Below are positions 33,401 to 44,699 of a stretch of DNA of 54,990 nt, in pieces. The stretch lies in assembly GCF_010093535.1 (NCBI RefSeq), contig NW_022985177.1, positions 1,082,689 through 1,137,678 of the forward strand, in the 5' to 3' direction. Under the pieces are notes generated by a model. The model did no database searches, was not told the DNA's origin, and worked only from the letters and a program-made list of their open reading frames with translations. The position numbers were made by a program, and so were the translations under genes. The stretch comes from Lindgomyces ingoldianus. Its lineage: Eukaryota > Ascomycota > Dothideomycetes > Pleosporales > Lindgomycetaceae. The stretch's first letter is position 1. The number at the start of each line of letters is the position of its first letter.

Positions 33401-36135
33401 TCAACAGGTTACACGTACAGCTTGTGCTGCAGCAGAGGAACCCTGCGCTGGCAGAGCAGCCGAAGAGCCCACCAGGCCGTCACCATCACTGATGTCCGCA
33501 CCAAGCCAATTGCCAGGTATGCCATTCCCAGCGTCCCATGTCCGACGATATCCGTTGAGCTTCGCGCCGTTAATCTCACCCAGAGCCTTAGCGAGCTCTT
33601 TCCGGGAATCGGGAGTCGCGTCGCCTACGTGGAGTTCTTCGCCATGCTGAGCAGAAGGGTAGAGCATGTTGAGCCGTGGTTGGAATGATGTTACTTGTCG
33701 CGATGCACTCGTCGGCATTGTGCTCGAGCCCCGTGGCCTAAGAGCAGTTCGTGATGGACCGTGCCCCTTCCCCCGGACCGGAAGATCGCTGCGTTTACGT
33801 CGTTGAGAAGTTTTCGCCGAAGGTCTGCGGGACACCTTATTGACCTAATTAAGTTCGTCCTCGTGACTTTCCCCATCTTCTCCACCACTGCCTTCCCTGT
33901 TCTCCTCACGCCTGTCCGAGCCCGGACGGATATCTTGTTCGCCTTCTATTCCTTTGACAGGAGAGATGGATCGCTTCGAGGAATGCAGTAGCTCCTCGTC
34001 TGTCCTACGACTGTGTGCGCTATCACCGCCATCCTCTTCACCCTGGAGGTCGCTTGGGGGCGGGTGTGGGGTTCCAGCACCATCGCCTTTACTGTCACTG
34101 TCGAGAGGCCCAGGAGTAAGCTCGTTGCTGGCTCTAGAACTGGAAACCCGAACGGGGGTCTTCCAGCTCTGGTTCTGGCGTAACGTCCGGCACTGCAGCC
34201 GGGGAGATGATCATCGTATCAACAGATGAAGAGTGCGTTCCTTTGCGTGTTGCTGATGGTCCGTCTGTTACGCTGACATCGCCAAAGAGTGGATTGTCCT
34301 GCGCTAGCAGGCTGTCTTGGAAGACGTTAACATGGCCTCCTTAACTCTGCTGGAACTACTCACCATGACGAATACTTTCCATATCCTCTACGGAGAAAGC
34401 GCGCACTCCATCTGCGTCGAGATGGCCATCCTGTCCGGCACGGTATCCTTCGCTGCCGGCAGCCGCACGGTAACCGTTCTCTTGATAGTCAGACGCTCCG
34501 TTGCTAGGCTCAACGTGCGTTGCACTATGGTTTCCTTCAGCTGCGTCACTCTCTACAATTAAAGGAAATTCTATCGCTAATTAGTGAAATCAGTAACTCT
34601 AATCCGCTTGCATACTTACCTCAACTGGTTCCACCGAGCAACCCGTTTATAGCCCAATTTGTCTCCGCGATGCTTGTGGCATGGTCGGTCCGTCCATCTT
34701 CAAGCGAATCCTGGCCAGGCTGGCAATGCTCTGGTTTCTCCAGAAAAGGGGGCGGCGTAAAGACCACCAACCACGTCTACATCTATATATCAGCTGGGTT
34801 CTGTTTGCTTATAACGTTCAATGGTGGGTAATACCTTGATCTAGCGAACCGGAGGGGTCTGCATCTCTGAGCGGAGCAAGTACTCCCGGATTGAAAGAGC
34901 GCGATGCGTTAGAATCCGGCATTGGGAAATCATTGATGTCGAACCACTCTCCACTATCTTTGTAGGAGTTGGCTTCGGAAATGTTATACCCTGCCGTCCT
35001 AGTTGTCGCCTTTGCATTAGCCTTAGGTTTTGGCTTGTGTTTGCGCGCTGAGGGAACGTATGGAACGATTTTCATAGGAAGCGAAGGGGCTAGTGAGAAG
35101 GTGCTGCAAGAGGAGGCCATTTTGGTATAACAACCTGCTGGGGAATCTGTGAAGAGATTGAGAGACATCGCTCTCCCTCCGCACTGAGTGTCGCTTTATG
35201 TGCCACGGCCGACACTGCGCCGCCTGAGAAGGAAGATCGTGAAGAGCTCGCATAAATGCCGCATCTAGCGCAGAAACGGTCGTGGCGGGCAGTGCAAGAA
35301 CACCATCTGCAGCGTGAGCGAGGATGACTCGAAGCCCGTCGGCCTCAGCATCTCCGAGATGACCGTCTTATCGCGCTCTCGCAGGCGCTGTGGAGGCCAC
35401 GCCGTATCAAGGGTCGGCCTGGCTCATCTGGCGGTTGGCCAGCAAACGGTCGTTACGAACCGGTGGTGTGCATCTTTCAGCTAGTCAAGGATCCATATCA
35501 TTCCAAACGAAACCGCCGATCGCCAGCTCTTTCTTCAATCGTCGAACACCCTCTGTGCGTAGGACGAGTCCGCGCCGGATAACGCATGAATGCGTAATTC
35601 TCGCCGACGGTGCCCTGTACCTTCAGGTGATTAGTCTGCGGGGCTTCATTCACAACTCACAGCACGCCCGACGCCATCTCCGAGCTATCAGCTGCCAGCT
35701 TCCAGGCATCAGGCCCCCTGCTGGTTGCATATAACGCCGTATACCTCATGCGAGTCGGAGCATCCTGCTGTAATCATGGCGCCGATGTAGACGCCGGGAG
35801 AGTCAAATTAATGCGTCATGCGAGTGGATGGTCGCGTCACCGCCGAGAAATGAAGCCAGGAGCGGGACACGGTAGCTGAGCGAGCGATTGGCCCAGCGAA
35901 TTCAACCGAGGGAGCGGGGTGCAGTATGGGAGCATCAGAGCTGAGACAATGGCGTGAGTGCCGTGCATTCGTTCACTGAAAACAGGAATAAGGCAGGGTG
36001 TGGTAAATACCATCGGCAAGTCCGGAGCAGGGGAAGACGAGTTGCGGGATCGCGCAAGGCGGTGCTACTTGTGTGACAGGTGGGGATATTCTCCCTTCCT
36101 CCGCAGCTGCCGCTGGCGCAGGATGAGCGAGCATC
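33401..36135 (-). pseudogene. Decayed multi-exon gene, unknown nuclear-type protein
   Basis: Several minus-strand stretches look coding, with plausible GT-AG introns, but stops interrupt them. A promoter-like pyrimidine-rich stretch lies upstream (about 36430-36480) and a possible start at 36135 (MLAHPAPAAAAEEGR). A middle part (about 35170-35340) reads GDAEADGLRVILAHAADGVL and LPATTVSALDAAFMRALHDL. Disordered, Ser/Glu-rich parts follow (AGYNISEANSYKDSGEWFDI at about 34960; SEGYRAGQDGHLDADGVRAF at about 34430; KGTHSSSVDTMIISPAAVPD at about 34220) and a basic segment VSRRPSAKTSQRRKRSDL at about 33800. Stops sit where CGA or CAA codons could have been. No domain recognised. Exact exons uncertain; it could be a living gene whose splicing I misread. 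Confidence 0.4.
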
Positions 36136-36617
36136 TTGCGAGAGAGGGGTAGAGAGCTTACATGGAGAAGCGAAGAGTGCTTAAGTGCGAGAGAGCGCGA
36201 GAGAACGAGAGAATGGAAAGCTGGTGGGCTGCGAAACGCTTGCGGATGCGAGTGCACAAGCAGCTTTAGCAGTAGCCAGAGCTGGAGATAAATACCTGGG
36301 CAGCACAGTCCACACAGGTGTGAAATGAGAGGCACGACGCAAGCAGTGCGGTGTTGGACGGCGACGGAGATTTGAGAAAAATGCCTCACACGGGATTGCG
36401 GAGGCCCAATAGGAGCAAATGGCACTGACGAGGGGTGTGGGGACCGAGGGATCGGAGGAGAGAGAAAAAGGTGAGGGAGAGGGTGGGAAAATGATGGCGA
36501 AGGGGGCCTTTTATAATGGACGTCGAAGTTGATTGCCAGTTCGAGCGTAGCGCGAAAACTATAAGCGAGGTCCGGATTGCCTGAACAGAGCGCATCTATT
36601 TCCTAATGCAGGCTTGC

Positions 36618-36907
36618 TGTCTAATTGTTTACTTATTTTATTTTACTTGAAGCTACCTAGCAAATCTTATATCTAAAGGTTTCTTATATCTGCTCTAACC
36701 CTGCCCTGCCCCCTGCTGTACCCTTATTCCCCTAAGTATTTAGTTGCACCTCTCACCTTAGCTAGCTTAGTAGTTTTCTAATATCCTTTGTACAAGGCCT
36801 ATAGGCGTTAATGGCATTCCCAGGTTTCTAAGTCCCCACGCACTCCCATATGCCTCTGAGTGGATTCATACCGCATTCGGACCCATTGTCTTGCCTGTGC
36901 CGTTACA
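36618..36907 (+). mobile_element. Solo family C LTR, partly degraded
   Basis: The 3' two thirds match the family C LTR closely (GTACAAGGCCTATAGGCGTT ... GCCGTTACA). The first 80 bases are strongly AT-shifted. No clear target duplication was found, so the outer 5' limit is uncertain. Confidence 0.75.
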
Positions 36908-37142
36908 AGTGTATTGTAAGGTCTAAGGAGCTTGAGAGAGCTCTGGGCTGAACATATACTGTACGAGAAAGGAGCTAGTCTTAATAAGTGCATAGTGCAG
37001 TACATAGGTATGGTATCGCGTGAGACACGTGCGACAAGGGCTACCGCAGTCACTCTATCGCTTCCAATCCTCACATATCCACCTTAGAACGCACGACATG
37101 CTGCTAGGCTGTGAATTTGACAACAGTCAACATCCCACCGCT

Positions 37143-38903
37143 TTATTCGACTTCTTTCCAGAGAGCCTCTAATCGGGCAATCTCCATAGTCACAGACATA
37201 TCGCCAGCTTTCCCAAAGCCCTGCTGCATTGCATCGAAACACATTGCGCTCTGAGCACCTTCCGTCGTGTTATACCAACCCAGCCTACTATTCCCGTGGA
37301 GATAGGCACCGTCAGCTCCGGCTGCAGTTAACGCGCTATCTAACCCGCCATACGCGGTGCCTAGCACCGCGTTGTGTAGAGCGCCATTGTAAGCCAGGTC
37401 TCGCTTGCCTCTGGCCAAGATCAAGCTGGCGCGGATCTCGTCTCTCGTTTTGGCCAGCGCCAGCAACCCTGACGCATCACCCTTCTTGCATGCCTCGATA
37501 TAAGCTTGCCGTACTCTTATAGACGAGAAATCGCACGACGTAAGCGACGGGACTCCTATGGTCGGGCCTTTGAGATGACCGTCTGGAAAAACAAGACCAA
37601 GGCTGATTTGTATGCCTAGGAAGAAGGTCATGCAACACCGTGGACATGCGTTTGCCGCCCCTATCATAAACCATCGCCCATTCTTAATTGCATTGTTTCT
37701 AGGACACGGAGGCAAGGTTGCTAAGGTCTCGGCCCCATTCAGGAAATCGGCGGCTACCCCCGCGTACAGGAGGCAGTGGAGCTTGTGGAACACCAGGAGC
37801 GCAAGCTCAGAAAAGTTTCCGTTGAGTGCACACATTGAAGTCGGTCGAGCACCCTTTACGAGATAGGACTGTAACTCGGGGAATAAGAAGTGGGACGCGT
37901 GAAAGGGACATACGGCCAGGCTACCATCCGGAACAAGCGACACCCACGAACCAGCGTTTCCTCCGGCAGTAACCGGATTCTTGCCGCAAGCGGGGGCTTT
38001 GCGACTGGCCTCTACCAGATTCCAGAACCTGATCTTGCTCTTCAAGGCGTCAGCTAAGTTGATAGCATAGGACAAGGCGACACCGCAAAAGTCACTCATA
38101 GAGCAAACGAGATGGCTGCCTTGGGATTCGGGAACAGCCTCCACAGGGATGAAATCCTCATGGAATGGCATTTTGCGTGGGATAATATGGTCCCACATGC
38201 ACGTCTCACAGACGTACAGTTGCAGGTCGAAAATCGAGACGAACCATTTCCTAGAGGATGCCTTCTCGGGCGTAGAGGAACAACCGGGGAGGGCCTTCCG
38301 GGCGACCCAGTCAGCGACAAAACCGCTCCAGTCCTGTGCACTAGCATATTTTTCCAACAGTCTCTCCAACCCGAGGCTCACGCTAGTATTCATCACGCAA
38401 GTCTCTTTCTTGTCCTGGAGGTATGCCGAAACGGGCGAGAATCGCCACTGGAAGAATGATCCCTCCACATAGTCCAGGTAACATCCTTCACAGAGGAAAA
38501 GACCTGGTACTTCCGAAGCGGCAAACATGGACAGCGGCCGCTTATCGAGAACATTTCGGCAATTGTGGATCGGAGCGCGGCGATTCATGTAATCAAGGAG
38601 AAGTCCAAGGTTTCCAATGCGCAAGACTGCGGGCCAGAGAACTTTAATGATGTGCGGGCGCTCACCAAAAAGGCATACATTGCCCCGGTCGATGAATGCC
38701 GGAGTGAAGCGCTCGAAGGAGGGTTCAAATGGACTTCGCTGAATATAGTCGGCGTGACAGCGGGTGCAGATGAGGAATGATGGGGCTGAAGGATGCCGGT
38801 ACCAGTAAGGGTACTCATCTAGTCGAGAAGGTCCTGGACAGAAGGGTAAGACCGCATTAGGAAGGCCGGATGCCCGCATCGGGATAACACCCAGCGCAGA
38901 CAT
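37143..38903 (-). CDS. Cys-motif repeat protein, unknown function
   Basis: Uninterrupted frame of 586 aa. Not recognised as a known family. It holds about five repeated modules with a CxxC-type pair followed by an aromatic/acidic patch: LICTRCHADYI (about 44-54), LFLCEGCYLDYV (about 137-148), LYVCETCMWDHI (about 240-251), LAVCPFHASHFLF (about 355-367) and NACPRCCMTFFLG (about 442-454). Each module is preceded by another Cys 20-30 residues upstream and followed by one 25-35 residues downstream, so each could bind zinc. The C-terminal 130 residues are Ala-rich and helical (LIKAxxG style, ending LEALWKEVE), with no signal peptide. The N-terminus is uncertain: an overlapping minus frame (39028-38819) reads SRCGHPAFLMRSYPSVQDLL, which looks like the missing half of module one. 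Confidence 0.7.
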   Translation of the reverse strand: MSALGVIPMRASGLPNAVLPFCPGPSRLDEYPYWYRHPSAPSFLICTRCHADYIQRSPFEPSFERFTPAFIDRGNVCLFGERPHIIKVLWPAVLRIGNLGLLLDYMNRRAPIHNCRNVLDKRPLSMFAASEVPGLFLCEGCYLDYVEGSFFQWRFSPVSAYLQDKKETCVMNTSVSLGLERLLEKYASAQDWSGFVADWVARKALPGCSSTPEKASSRKWFVSIFDLQLYVCETCMWDHIIPRKMPFHEDFIPVEAVPESQGSHLVCSMSDFCGVALSYAINLADALKSKIRFWNLVEASRKAPACGKNPVTAGGNAGSWVSLVPDGSLAVCPFHASHFLFPELQSYLVKGARPTSMCALNGNFSELALLVFHKLHCLLYAGVAADFLNGAETLATLPPCPRNNAIKNGRWFMIGAANACPRCCMTFFLGIQISLGLVFPDGHLKGPTIGVPSLTSCDFSSIRVRQAYIEACKKGDASGLLALAKTRDEIRASLILARGKRDLAYNGALHNAVLGTAYGGLDSALTAAGADGAYLHGNSRLGWYNTTEGAQSAMCFDAMQQGFGKAGDMSVTMEIARLEALWKEVE

Positions 38904-39862
38904 TTGTCTCGAAAGAGTATCTGTCTTGTCGGATTAGGGTTGAGCGAAATGGTTAGGGGAAGAATCTTATGTAGTGGAGGGTGCGAGAAGACTTTACATG
39001 CTGTTATCTCAGACTCGTTAACGCTCATTTTTATTCCTCTACAGCATGGATGGCTGCTATAATTAGTGCATATTCGATGTTATATGCTTAGCCACCAGCG
39101 TTCAAGCCGCGTCTGGGGTCGCTCTTCGGGTTATCCATTGCATCTTCTCGGAAGGAAGTGCAAAACAATCTATTGGAGATGCCTAAGTGGTTAATACCCC
39201 CTTAAATTTCAGGCGATTGGTTCTCTTTGTACGACTAAGCGCCATGAGTGATTCGGATTCCAGTCACTCCGCAATTACGATTCAGCTGTTAGCTAAAGCT
39301 TCGTATTTCGACACAGGAACCCTCAGCCACGAACGCCTGATCTTGGGCAGGCAACAGGACTGCATCGCGAAAAGGCGACTTAGATTAAAATACAGGGATA
39401 GGTGTCCCAATCAGATTTGTCGCCCTGGACAGGGGTCCCATTCAGCTTTTTCGCCCCTGAGAGGCGTCTTGAAGAGCCACAAGTTCACTTGCTTACCCAA
39501 TACGTGTTACGCCATGATATTAACACAGGAGATTTAAGCTCAGCAGGAAACCTTTCTCTCGAAGGTCTAAGCATATCTCTTTCGTATATACGCATTAAGT
39601 TATATACAATTTGCTTAATAAGAGCTGTAACGTTAGTTTAAATGTAATTTGCAATTGTAAGCCCAGGACAACTACAGTCACGTGGTTCACCACTGACTAA
39701 TTAGTCCACTCCAAACATGTATTTTAGCCTCACTTTCATACACCTACACACACACAAGAGAGTATACCTTTCTTTATCCTCACAACCCTGCTAATAGCTA
39801 TTGCCTTCGGAGTTGTGTAGGCTCATCCTATCTCTACACATTCATTCAGCTTATCTACTTAC
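38904..39862. other. Intergenic region before repeat block
   Basis: The first 120 bases may hold an upstream exon of the Cys-repeat gene (ATG at 39028, donor-like GTAAAG at about 38997). The open + frame at 39187-39537 (116 codons) has no motif. From about 39580 the composition shifts towards repeat. Confidence 0.4.
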
Positions 39863-40178
39863 TGTAACGATTCTCATGAATCGTTCCATCTCGGGTCGCC
39901 CGGAACCTATCCGAAGGGTCCCCGTATCGGCTCCGACCCTGACTCGACCCTGACTCGACCTGGCCCCGACTCTGCCCTGCCCCTGCTGTACCTCTATTCC
40001 CCTATGTGTTTAGTCGCACCTTGCCCCTGTAGCTAGCTTAGTAGTTTTCTAATATCCTTTGTACAAGGCCTATAGGTGTTAATAAGATTCCTAGGTTATT
40101 AAGTCCCTACACACTTCTATATGCCTCTAAGTAGATTTCTACTGCATTTAGACCTATTGTCTTGCCTATGCTGTTACA
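39863..40178 (+). repeat. 5' LTR, family C
   Basis: TGTAACGATTCTCATGAATC to TGCTGTTACA. The first 170 bases remain GC-rich, including a doubled CCTGACTCGA word. Confidence 0.88.
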
Positions 40179-40569
40179 TTATATTAGAAAACTTACTATT
40201 ACTAGTAACAGCTTTATTATAATATTACACTAATTATTTATTTAACTATATTTAAGCCTAAGACACATTGAATTTAGTTTAAGTTATAATACTTATACAC
40301 TATTATATTAAACTATTTAGTTTATAAATAAAATACTAGAGACTTTTTATTAACTAAAGCTTTTAAGTTTAGAACTTTTTATCTCTTATAATTAAAATTA
40401 CCTTTAAAAAAGTTATACAAAGTGTGCTAAAGTAAAAACTTAGAGACTACTAATAACTTATTAAAATTAAAAGTAACTACTAATGTCTAACTAACTACTT
40501 TTTAATTCTAGAATTAAAATACACTTTAGCTATAGTAAGCTCTCTAGAGTTAATTAATAATTTATATTA

Positions 40570-41669
40570 ACGTACTTCACAGGCGAGTTGCTTACACACC
40601 TAAGTTGCTTACTTTTGCTAAGACCCTACTAAACTACCCTTTCTACACTAATGCATTCCCTATAACACTACTTAAATGTGCTAAAAGAATATTAGATATA
40701 GCTTACACTCTAAGCTTTTAAACAAGACATAAAACTTTTAAAGAAATGTGCTATAGCTATGTATAAAGTTTTATAAAAAATAATAAATAACTATAGCACT
40801 AGACAACTTTTATAAGCTAATTCTACAGCTAAATTATAAAGGCTAGGCAATAAAAAGAAGTTAGTAATTATTAAGACTATACTTAAGCTATATGCGTAAG
40901 GAATTTTCTCTTAGATAGCATTTATAGCTAATATAGCTAATTTTTTGCGCGCTAAGCGTAATCTAGGCTATGTTTATATAAACTAGCCTAGTATGTTTGT
41001 AAAGCGTTATTTAGAGCTTAAAGTAAAGTTTTAAGCATAAGTATAGTTAAAAGATATTTAGCTAATTATAAATTTTATTTTACTAAAGTTATATGTATTA
41101 TTATCCTAGATACTATACTTAGCTTTAATATTCTCTATAAGGCTAAACCTGCTCTAAATTACTCTAGAACTCTTATAAAAAGCTCTTTTATAGTTATACT
41201 TACGCTTAAATGTTACTTTAAGCTCTAAATAACACTTTATAAACATACTAGGCTAGTTTATATAAATATAGCCTAGATTACACTTAGCGTGTAAAGAATT
41301 AGCTATATTAGCTATAAATGCTATTTAAGAGGAAATTCCTTGCGTATATAGCTTAAGTATAGTCTTAATAATTACCTACTTCTTTTTATTGCCTAGCCTT
41401 TATAATTTAGCTGTAGAATTAGCTTATAAAGGTTATCTAGTGCTATAGTTATTTATTATTTTTTATAAAACTTTATATATAGCTATAGCACATTTCTTTA
41501 AAAGTTTTATGTTTTATTTAAAAGCTTAGAGTGTAAGCTGTATCTAATGTTCTTTTAGCGCGTTTAAGTAGTGTTGTGGGGAATGCATTAGTGTAGGAAG
41601 AGTAGTTTAGTAGGGTCTTAGTAAAAGTAAGCAACTTAGGTGTGTAAGCAACTCGCCTGTGAAGTACGT
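40570..41669. mobile_element. Long-armed palindromic element, copy 2
   Basis: 1100 bp, ACGTACTTCACAGGCGAG to its inverse, TA at 40568-40569 and 41670-41671, nested in the family C element. The first ~480 bases pair with the last ~480, leaving a central loop of roughly 140 bases. No coding capacity. Confidence 0.92.
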
Positions 41670-42679
41670 TAATAGCTAAACCTACTCTTATAGCACCTAA
41701 AGCTATAGTTTTACCTAATTTAAAGTTAACTCTTAGTAGTATATTTATTAATAATTAAATTACTTAATTATAAGCATAGCTTTAGTAGCTAATTTAGCTA
41801 AAAACTACTAGTTAACTTCTACTAACCTTTAAATTACTTTTAATAACATTTTATACTACTTTTACTACTCTAAGTGTAAAAGACTTTTTAAGCACTTTTT
41901 AGACCTAGTAAATGCTTTTTACTAAATATGTACTTAAAATTAAGATCTTTATAAACAGTAAAAAACCTATATTTAAATAATAGTAAGCTTTTATTATAAA
42001 TAAACTTAACATTAATTTAGATTACTATTAGAGTAAGCGCGCACACATAGTGTTAATATAGAGACACATAGCTAGTATTACAAAGGATTATTTAGAGCTA
42101 GGATACCTAGCTAAATTAGACTAGTTTTAGTTTAAAAGTGTAAAAAATATAATAAAGCTTTTATAAGCTTATTTTATTACTAGTTAAAAAAAACTAAAGT
42201 GTAATAAGTGTTTTAAACTTTTAAAATAAATAAAAAAAAGCATTTTTTATATTTAAAGCGTGCTTTATTAGTGTAGCTATTAAAGAAAGAGTATCTTAAG
42301 TAGATTAGTTTTTCTACTTATAAAAAAAGCTTTCTCCTAGCCTACAAGTACTAAACTATAGTTTTAAATATACTTAAATAAACTTCTTTAAAGCTATAGT
42401 AGCCTACTGTATAGCGTATAATTTAAAAAGCAGAACTTATAAAAAAACATTATTATTTTATCTAAATTATTTTTAATTAATAAAGGACTTTTACTACTCT
42501 AATAATTAATAACTACATGTGTAGCTTTTAGTTTTAAGGACACTGCTAGCAGTGCAAAGAAATACTTAGAGTAAGGACACCTAGCTAAATTAGACCTAGT
42601 TTAAAAATAAAAGAAGTAATAGTAATATTTTTTACTCTAATTACTAATAAGGGCTATTAGTTTATAAAGGGGGGAGTAG

Positions 42680-42996
42680 TGTAATAATTCTTATAAATTG
42701 TTTTATCTTAGGTTGCCTAGAACTTATCTAAAGGATCCCTGTATTAGCTCTAACTTTAACTTAACCCTAACTTAACCTAGCCCTAACTCTGCCCTACCCC
42801 CTGCTGTACTCTTATTCCCCTATATATTTAGTTGCACCTTGCCTCTGTAGCTAGCTTAGTAGTTTTCTAATATCCTTTATACAAGGCCTATAGGTGTTAA
42901 TAAGATTCCCAGGTCATTAAGTCCCCACGCACTCCCATATGCCTCTGAGTGGATTCCTACGGCATTCGGACCCATTGTCTTGCCTGTGCCGTTACA
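42680..42996 (+). repeat. 3' LTR, family C
   Basis: 317 bp, TGTAATAATTCTTATAAATT to GTGCCGTTACA. Its 5' half is AT-shifted while its 3' half is not, the opposite of the 5' LTR. Confidence 0.88.
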
Positions 42997-43330
42997 CTTA
43001 CCTCCTCCTCAAGCAAGTCACCTATACGTTTGTATAGAATAGTAAGCTGCTGCATACGCATTGCTTTCCTCTGCCTCTTTCAAACATTCTATTCGAGCTC
43101 TGGGCTATTGTGTACGTCTAGGGATGTATTCGCCTGTTCGTATTAAATTTACTTGCCAATTCGTCTAATAGTTCAAGCAGTGTAAACCATTTAGTACTTT
43201 CGCTTCGCAGCAACAGAGAGCTTGCTCTGCCTATTACAATAGTGTTTTAGGCTGATAAGACTCCTAGTCTGCATTTATTTTTTAAAACTTATTATATGCT
43301 TACTTTTTTTTATTTCTTTTTTTTTTACTA
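42997..43330. other. Spacer between two elements
   Basis: About 330 bases of moderate composition between the family C element and palindromic copy 3. No gene seen. It may be original target DNA. Confidence 0.5.
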
Positions 43331-43610
43331 ATGTACTTTACAGGCAAGTTGCTTACACACTTAAGTTGCTTACTTTTACTAAAACCTTACTAAACTACTT
43401 TTTTTATACTAATACATTTCTAACAATACTACTTAAATACACTAGAAAAATGTTAGATACAGCTTACACTTTAAGCTTTTAAATATAACATAAAACTTTT
43501 AAAAAAACATGCTATAGCTATATATAAAAGTTTTTAAAAAATAATAAATAACTATAGCGCTAAATAACTTTTATATGCTAATTCTACAGGTAACTTATAA
43601 AGGCTAAGTA

Positions 43611-44197
43611 TGTTACAATCCTTGCTTCGGGAAGCACTCGGGTCTGGTGATATTCCTAGGGGATGATAGGACGGATAGAAGGGGCCAATCCGGTAGGGTG
43701 TACAGTCCTACGTACAGGCTATTGGGCTAATGGAGGGTGATATAGAGTGACCGGATCGTGGTTTGCCCTTAATGCGGCAGTAGGGAGGCCGGGTCAAACA
43801 GTCCTTGTTGGACAGGGTTGGAGGTATATATAGTGCAAGATATACAAATAGTATTGCAGCTCTTTAGAAAGCTAAATGCTACTTAGTCTATGTAATAAAT
43901 AAACTAAACGTTAAACACACTTTCTAAAGGTTGTTTAATGTAGGAACTATATACAGATGCTGGGGCGCCAAGAGGAGTTGGCGGGAGCTTAGGGGAGCCT
44001 GCCAAGAGGGGCTCCCACGAGCTCCCTCCGGCTCCCTGGGCTCGTCTCCCTATTGGACGACGCATTCCTCCATTACTTCGGGCAGCCGTGCTGCCTCCGT
44101 GTCCTCCGATTGGTCTCTAAGCGAGCCCTGTCCCAACCTAGCTAGATTGTGGAGCACTGCTGGTGGAGTTACGCTGGTCCAACCGTAGACCGTAACA
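43611..44197 (-). mobile_element. Solo LTR, Gypsy family A, well preserved
   Basis: 587 bp from TGTTACAATCCTTGCTTCGG to CCGTAGACCGTAACA, TSD AAGTA at 43606-43610 and 44198-44202. It is the least mutated copy of this LTR in the window. An internal GGTATATATAGTG word, read on the minus strand, could be the LTR TATA box. Confidence 0.92.
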
Positions 44198-44699
44198 AAG
44201 TAATAAAAAAAGTAAGTAATTATTAAGACTATACTTAAGCTATATATATAAAGATTTTTTTTTAGATAGCATTTATAGCTAATATAGCTAATTTTTTATG
44301 TGCTAAGTATAATCTAGGCTATATTAGCATAAACTAGCTTAGTATGTTTAAAAAGCATTATCTAGACTTTAAAGTAACATTTAAGTGTAGTATAACTATA
44401 AAAAAGCTTTTTATAAAAGTCTTAAAGTAATTTAAAGTAAGTTTAGCCTTATAAAGAATATTAAAGCTAAGTATAGCATTTAAAATAATAATATATATAA
44501 CTTTAGTTAAAAAGCTTTATTATAAGCTAAATATTTATTAACTATACTTACACTTAAAACTTTACTTTAAGCTTTAAATAATACTTTATAAACATACTAG
44601 GCTAGTTTATGCTAATATAGCCTAGATTATACTTAGTGTGTAAAAAATTAGCTATATTAGCTATAAATGCTATTTAAAAGGAAAATTCTTATGTATATA

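Larger units (their letters stand above)
39863..42996 (+). mobile_element. Short non-autonomous LTR element, family C
   Basis: Two LTRs of 316-317 bp, TSD CTTAC at 39858-39862 and 42997-43001, and a polypurine tract (AAGGGGGGAGTAG) directly before the 3' LTR at 42667-42679. The total is 3134 bp, of which 1102 are a nested palindromic element and its TA, so the original was about 2.0 kb. The 1.4 kb interior shows no RT, RNase H or integrase landmark in any frame. It must have used enzymes of another element. A repeated word of about 40 bases (ending ACCTAGCTAAATTAGAC) occurs twice in the interior, near 42080-42121 and 42555-42596. Confidence 0.88.

Noticed and set aside
39187..39537. 116-codon + strand ORF
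   Set aside because: No recognisable domain, no intron or start context, close to the repeat border; not called as a gene.
43931..44188. 85-codon ORF in the solo LTR
   Set aside because: It lies wholly within the LTR; other copies of the LTR do not keep it open.
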